Positions 61,957 to 64,000 of a DNA stretch of 64,000 nucleotides are shown here, in pieces. The DNA is taken from the NCBI GenBank assembly GCA_001769125.1, contig MEOG01000005.1:1-64000 (forward strand). Reading direction: 5' to 3'. Under the pieces are notes generated by a model. That model made no database searches. It was not told the DNA's origin and saw nothing but the letters and a program-made list of their open reading frames with translations. This stretch comes from Bacteroidetes bacterium GWF2_35_48. Its GTDB lineage: Bacteria; Bacteroidota; Bacteroidia; Bacteroidales; GWF2-35-48. The translations under genes and the position numbers were made by a program. Position 1 is the first letter of the stretch; each line of letters begins with the position of its first letter.

Positions 61957-64000
61957 ATGAAACATAAAATTATAATCCTGATTATTTTTTCGCTGGTTTC
62001 CCTTGTAACTTATGCAGGCATTGTTCCAATCAGCAAAGCAAGAGAAGCGGCAAAAAATCATTATTATAAAAATTCAGATAAGCCAAATCTGAAATTCAGC
62101 GATATTAAAATATCGTCTGAAATTTCGGTTATTTATAATAATAAAACCGTATTTTATGTTTTCAACATTTCCTCCGGAAAGGGCTTTGTTATTATATCAG
62201 CAGAAGAAAATTGCTATCCGGTTCTCAGTTATTCTTATCAGGGAAACTTCAATTATTCAGACCCGAAATTTCCGGATGCATACAAATTCTGGCTTGAACA
62301 GTATAAAAAACAAATAGATTATATTTCGACAAATACTATTGAAAATACAGAAGCGGTTATTGCCTGGAATAATATTACAACAAATTATAAAGGAACAAAA
62401 GAAACGACAGATGTAGCTCCATTGCTTGATCCTATTAAATGGAATCAGATATGCCATTACAATGCCCTTTGTCCGGAAGATGCTGCTGCGGGAAGTTATT
62501 ATTGCGACAGATGCCCTACAGGTTGTGTTGCTACAGCAATGTCTCAAATTCTTAAATTCTGGGAATATCCCACAACAGGTGTAGGACAACATTCCTATAC
62601 GCATGCTACTTATGGAGCACAATCTGCTAATTTTGGCACTACCACTTATAATTGGGCAAATATGCCTGATGAAGTAACATCTGCAAATGCTGATGTCGCT
62701 ACAGTTCTTTACCATTGCGGCGTTTCTGTAGAAATGGACTATGCTCCTGATGGCTCTGGTGCTTCAACATGGGATGCTAAAGACGCATTGGTAAATAATT
62801 TCAAATATTCTCCCGATGCAATTATTGATGCCATGGCCTCACACACCGATGCAGAATGGAAAACCTTGCTGAAAGCCGACCTTGATGCAGGCTGGCCAAT
62901 CATATATTCAGGAAATGACCCTGCTGGCGGTTCCGGTCATGCTTTTATTTGTGACGGATATCAGGCAACAGACCATTTTCATTTTAACTGGGGCTGGGGC
63001 GGTTCGTATAACAGCTACAATTATTTAACTTCGCTTGTTCCGGGAGGAACAGGTACGGGTGGCGGTTCCGGCGATTATACTGCCGATCAGGATGCAATTC
63101 TGCATATTCATCCTGCCTCCGATTATTACCCGATAGCTGATTTTGTTGGCACACCTACAACCGTTGTGGTAGGTGGTACTGTTAATTTTACAGATCTTTC
63201 AACATTTCCCGGTACTGACTCCATCACAGCATGGCACTGGTATTTCCAGGGAGGAACTCCGGGTTATGTGGATACAACTCAAAATCCGGTTATACAATAC
63301 AATGCTACCGGAATCAATCAGGTTACTCTCGCAGTCTTTAACAGTCATGGAAGCGATAGCATCATAAAAACGGCTTACATTACGGTAATAGAACCAAGTA
63401 CAGAATTACCACAGGCAAATTTCGCAGCCAATTTTACGAATATCATGGTGGGTGGAACGGTAAATTTCACAGATTTAAGTCATGGAAATCCTTTGTATTT
63501 TGAATGGACTTTTGACGGTGGCACACCTGCTACATCTACAGACGAAGACCCACAGGGAATTGTTTATAACACAGCAGGAGATTATTTTGTAAAACTGAAA
63601 GCAACCAACACGCTGGGAAGTGATTCGCTAACAAAAGTTGCATATATTCATGTATTATCAGACCCGGGAACCTTATCTCCTGTTGCTGATTTTACTGCCG
63701 GTCCAAGATTGGTAACCATTGGCGAACCTATTAATTTTACTGATTTATCTACAAACAACCCTTTGCAATGGAACTGGTATTTCCCTAATGGTACACCCGA
63801 CAATTCATCAGACCAAAATCCTATTGGAATTACTTATGCAAGCGCAGGATTCTACAATGTTACACTTACTGCCACTAATCCAAACGGCTCTTCTTCAAAA
63901 ATTAAAAACGAATACATTCTTGTTACAAGCACTCCCATTACCAGTTATTGCGATACGATGTCAAATGTTGGCAATACTGAAAACATTTGGTACAAAACAT
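61957..64000 (+). CDS. Secreted C10 (streptopain-type) cysteine peptidase with PKD domains, 3-prime end beyond the window
   Basis: At least 681 residues, open to the window edge, so no stop is seen. Signal peptide to about residue 20; Spi-like propeptide about 22-130; C10 catalytic domain with Cys190 (TGCVATAMSQIL) and His328 (GSGHAFICDGYQ), followed by HFNWGWGG, all typical of streptopain/interpain peptidases. Three PKD domains follow (about 392-655, each like GGTVNFTDLS). At Cys665 begins YCDTMSNVG, matching the start of the Cys-bounded domain in the M43 gene just upstream. A T9SS tail is expected past the edge. Confidence 0.92.
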   Translation, partial: MKHKIIILIIFSLVSLVTYAGIVPISKAREAAKNHYYKNSDKPNLKFSDIKISSEISVIYNNKTVFYVFNISSGKGFVIISAEENCYPVLSYSYQGNFNYSDPKFPDAYKFWLEQYKKQIDYISTNTIENTEAVIAWNNITTNYKGTKETTDVAPLLDPIKWNQICHYNALCPEDAAAGSYYCDRCPTGCVATAMSQILKFWEYPTTGVGQHSYTHATYGAQSANFGTTTYNWANMPDEVTSANADVATVLYHCGVSVEMDYAPDGSGASTWDAKDALVNNFKYSPDAIIDAMASHTDAEWKTLLKADLDAGWPIIYSGNDPAGGSGHAFICDGYQATDHFHFNWGWGGSYNSYNYLTSLVPGGTGTGGGSGDYTADQDAILHIHPASDYYPIADFVGTPTTVVVGGTVNFTDLSTFPGTDSITAWHWYFQGGTPGYVDTTQNPVIQYNATGINQVTLAVFNSHGSDSIIKTAYITVIEPSTELPQANFAANFTNIMVGGTVNFTDLSHGNPLYFEWTFDGGTPATSTDEDPQGIVYNTAGDYFVKLKATNTLGSDSLTKVAYIHVLSDPGTLSPVADFTAGPRLVTIGEPINFTDLSTNNPLQWNWYFPNGTPDNSSDQNPIGITYASAGFYNVTLTATNPNGSSSKIKNEYILVTSTPITSYCDTMSNVGNTENIWYKT

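Noticed and set aside
61957-64000. Frameshifted or broken C10 peptidase
   Set aside because: Reading from ATG 61957 the frame stays open to the window edge through catalytic and PKD domains. It is simply cut by the edge.

Overview
The window reads as a chromosomal segment of a Bacteroidota bacterium, probably an anaerobic or fermentative relative of the Bacteroidales. The evidence is AT-rich sequence, several large secreted proteins ending in type IX secretion (T9SS) sorting tails, lipoproteins with a Cys lipobox, no obvious Shine-Dalgarno sequences, many TAnnTTTG minus-7 boxes (several with a TTG 18 bp upstream), a zapA-6S RNA-rny arrangement, and a tungsten-type aldehyde:ferredoxin oxidoreductase. 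I see no rRNA, tRNA, CRISPR array, prophage or transposase gene.

Layout: (1) 0.4-6.0 kb, a giant alpha-2-macroglobulin on the minus strand. (2) 6.5-8.9 kb, a small coiled-coil gene, zapA, a 6S RNA and rny. (3) 8.9-23.7 kb, a surface polysaccharide locus: two nucleotide-sugar epimerases, Wzx flippase, two polytopic polymerase/ligase-type proteins, four glycosyltransferases including one GT2, polysaccharide deacetylase, FkbM methyltransferase, an MBOAT/SGNH acetylation pair, a WecA-type initiating transferase and a convergent Wzz-like chain-length protein. (4) 24.3-31.4 kb, central metabolism: malic enzyme divergent from the aldehyde oxidoreductase, then a free-standing CBM48 protein, pyruvate kinase and a tandem universal stress protein. 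(5) 31.6-39.4 kb, a lipoprotein, a TPR protein, a T9SS propeller protein, a flavin reductase, ruvC and a YgiQ-family radical SAM protein. (6) 39.8-42.2 kb, a TetR regulator and two-gene ABC-2 exporter carrying two identical operator-like sites. (7) 42.9-49.6 kb, a VTT/DedA-like membrane protein, an Asp-box protein and a choice-of-anchor-L/SprB-repeat adhesin. (8) 49.6-52.7 kb, a four-gene minus-strand operon with dapD and tsaC. (9) 52.9 kb to the end, four secreted peptidases (S8, M43, M43, C10), the last cut off by the window edge.

The most notable non-coding signal is two families of small non-autonomous inverted-repeat elements. Family B is present twice (225-399 and 42329-42503, opposite orientation). 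Each core is 163 bp, is flanked by its own 6-bp direct repeat, and keeps base pairing through compensatory changes in both outer and inner stems. Family A (6141-6277 and 32113-32251) has conserved 18-bp ends around a rapidly changing repeat-rich middle. One copy is flanked by an 8-bp direct repeat and the other supplies the stop codon of a lipoprotein gene. Other structured sites are a 30-bp palindrome on the usp promoter, a 48-bp palindrome with a half copy 300 bp away, and a 26-bp perfect hairpin between the malic enzyme and aldehyde oxidoreductase genes.

All calls come from reading the sequence and from general knowledge of the families. No database search was run, and domain limits are approximate.
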